Assembly: GCA_023145185.1 (NCBI GenBank)
Contig: JAGLEG010000055.1
Span: 1 to 6,447 of the forward strand
DNA from: Thermoplasmata archaeon
GTDB taxonomy: Archaea; Thermoplasmatota; Penumbrarchaeia; Penumbrarchaeales; Penumbrarchaeaceae
DNA: 6,447 nucleotides
Reading direction: 5' to 3'
Part shown: one piece after another, positions 5,415 through 6,447 of the stretch
How the letters are laid out: each line of letters begins with the position of its first letter
Numbering within the stretch: the stretch's first letter is position 1
Notes under the pieces: generated by a model
What the model was told of the DNA's origin: nothing
What the model saw: only the letters and a program-made list of their open reading frames with translations
Databases searched by the model: none
Translations under genes and position numbers: made by a program

Positions 5415-6409
5415 CGTTCTTGAGATATTTCATAACCGGGGCAACGGGGTTCATAGGCGGACATCTTGCCAGGAAACTTATCGAGGACGGCCACGAGGTC
5501 ACAGCCCTGGTCAGGGACGTCGAAAAGGCCCACGACATGGAAGATCTTGGCGTGGAGCTTATCGAAGGGAACATCACCGACAAAGGATCCATGGAGAAAG
5601 GGATGAAGGGGGCCGATGGGGTCTTCCACGTTGCTGGAAGGTACAATATCGGCGATACGAACCCATCGGCTGCGGAGGCGGTCAACGTTCAGGGGACAAT
5701 GAACGTGCTGGAGCTGATGGACGAGCTGAACATTCCCAAAGGGGTTTACACAAGCACGGTTGCGGTAAACTCCGATACAAAAGGGGAGCTGGTGGATGAG
5801 GATCACCGTTTCAAGGGGAAACACATCTCACAGTACGATAAGACCAAGTGGAAGGCGCACTACCAGATCGCCATGCCCATGATCCAGAACAGGGGGATCC
5901 CGCTTGTCATCGTTCAGCCGGGTGTGGTGTACGGGCCGGGCGATTCCAGTTCCATGGGGCGGATGTTTGACAGCTACATGGTGGGTAAGCTTCCAGCCCT
6001 ACCAGGGGGGGCGGAGTTCTGCTGGTCCCACGTTGACGATATCGTCAAAGGTCACATCCTAGCCATGGAGGAAGGGAAACCGGGGGAGAGCTACTTCCTG
6101 ACAGGGCCCAGGCACAGCGTTGTCGAGGCGATGGGGATCACAGAGGGGATCACCGGCAAAAAGCCTCCAAGGTTCACCCTGTCCCCCGGACTTATCAAGG
6201 CGATGGCCGTTCTCACATCGGTCCTTGAGAGGTTCCTGCCCATACCTGAATTCTACCGATCTGAAACCCTCCGGGCCACGGCGGGGACGACGTATATCGC
6301 TTCCAATGAAAAGGCTAAAAGGGAGTTGGGATACGAGCCGATGGGGCTCAAAGAGGGGTTCTCCTCATATCTTCCGGGAAGGATGAAGGAGCTTGGGATC
6401 AAAGAATGA
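5411..6409 (+). CDS. NAD(P)-dependent epimerase/dehydratase (extended SDR)
   Basis: A 332-residue cytosolic extended short-chain dehydrogenase/reductase. The Rossmann nucleotide-binding motif GATGFIG (residues 10-16) follows the first strand, the catalytic region includes YTSTVAV (113-119) with S115, and the catalytic Y142 and K146 form the YDKTK motif. VQPGVVYGPGD (168-178) and the C-terminal half (from about 185) shape the substrate site. The overall pattern resembles the dihydroflavonol-reductase/HpnA-like branch acting on sugar nucleotides, sterol-like or other hydroxy/keto substrates, so the substrate cannot be assigned. The start is ambiguous: GTG 5411 fits the TATA distance (about 30 nt), while TTG 5420 would give MRYFITGATGF, the usual compact family start, with GGAGTGA at 5408-5414 as its ribosome binding site. 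Neighbouring genes give no pathway context. Confidence 0.88.
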   Translation: MTFLRYFITGATGFIGGHLARKLIEDGHEVTALVRDVEKAHDMEDLGVELIEGNITDKGSMEKGMKGADGVFHVAGRYNIGDTNPSAAEAVNVQGTMNVLELMDELNIPKGVYTSTVAVNSDTKGELVDEDHRFKGKHISQYDKTKWKAHYQIAMPMIQNRGIPLVIVQPGVVYGPGDSSSMGRMFDSYMVGKLPALPGGAEFCWSHVDDIVKGHILAMEEGKPGESYFLTGPRHSVVEAMGITEGITGKKPPRFTLSPGLIKAMAVLTSVLERFLPIPEFYRSETLRATAGTTYIASNEKAKRELGYEPMGLKEGFSSYLPGRMKELGIKE

Positions 6410-6447
6410 AGCTGGGACGGTCCAAACCAAAAGAGATTTAGAACTCG

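Noticed and set aside
4888..5824. - strand open frames of 265 and 144 codons across the lipoprotein and epimerase genes
   Set aside because: They run antisense through two well-supported genes and their intergenic promoter, with no coherent protein motif.
6406..6441. 11-codon ORF overlapping the epimerase stop (ATGA)
   Set aside because: It is too short to support as a gene and has no motif; the overlap alone is not evidence.

Overview
The window looks like chromosomal DNA from an archaeon, most plausibly a euryarchaeal or Thermoplasmatota-like lineage. The reasons are: (i) a short Dph6-type ATP pyrophosphatase; (ii) heavy AGG/AGA arginine use in moderately GC-rich genes; and (iii) AT-rich TATA-like boxes about 25-30 nt upstream of several start codons that lack a Shine-Dalgarno (SD) sequence, the usual archaeal leaderless arrangement. 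The phylum is an inference. I see no rRNA, tRNA, CRISPR array, insertion sequence or phage gene, and every gene called is intact.

Layout. Positions 1-152 are an AT-rich non-coding stretch with two inverted repeats and a T8 tract, followed by three co-directional + strand genes. These are an M29-family metallo-aminopeptidase (153-1268), a Dph6/COG2102-like PP-loop ATP pyrophosphatase (1308-1985) and an MTA/SAH/5'-deoxyadenosine-deaminase-type amidohydrolase (1982-3271), the last joined to its predecessor by an ATGA stop/start overlap. A thioredoxin with a WCAPC site lies convergently on the - strand (3287-3724). From a 91-bp divergent promoter region the + strand resumes with an unrecognised 167-residue protein (3816-4319), a secreted lipoprotein with PD40/WD40-like beta-propeller repeats (4369-5337) and an extended short-chain dehydrogenase/NAD-dependent epimerase (5411-6409). 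The window ends 38 bases later.

How the genes may work together. The first three look like one transcription unit for housekeeping turnover: peptide trimming, an ATP- and ammonia-dependent ligase-type enzyme, and a deaminase of adenosyl compounds. A Dph6-type enzyme consumes ammonia and the diphthamide pathway produces S-adenosylhomocysteine, so coupling it to a possible SAH deaminase is suggestive but unproven. The remaining genes each appear to have their own promoter. The divergent thioredoxin and the unknown protein start with similar short amphipathic motifs (MGILDIF and MGSILSIF), which could place both at the membrane.

I did not find a clear new biological system. The items most worth following up are the coupled Dph6-like/deaminase pair, the unknown 167-residue protein divergent from thioredoxin, and the structured region at 20-105.
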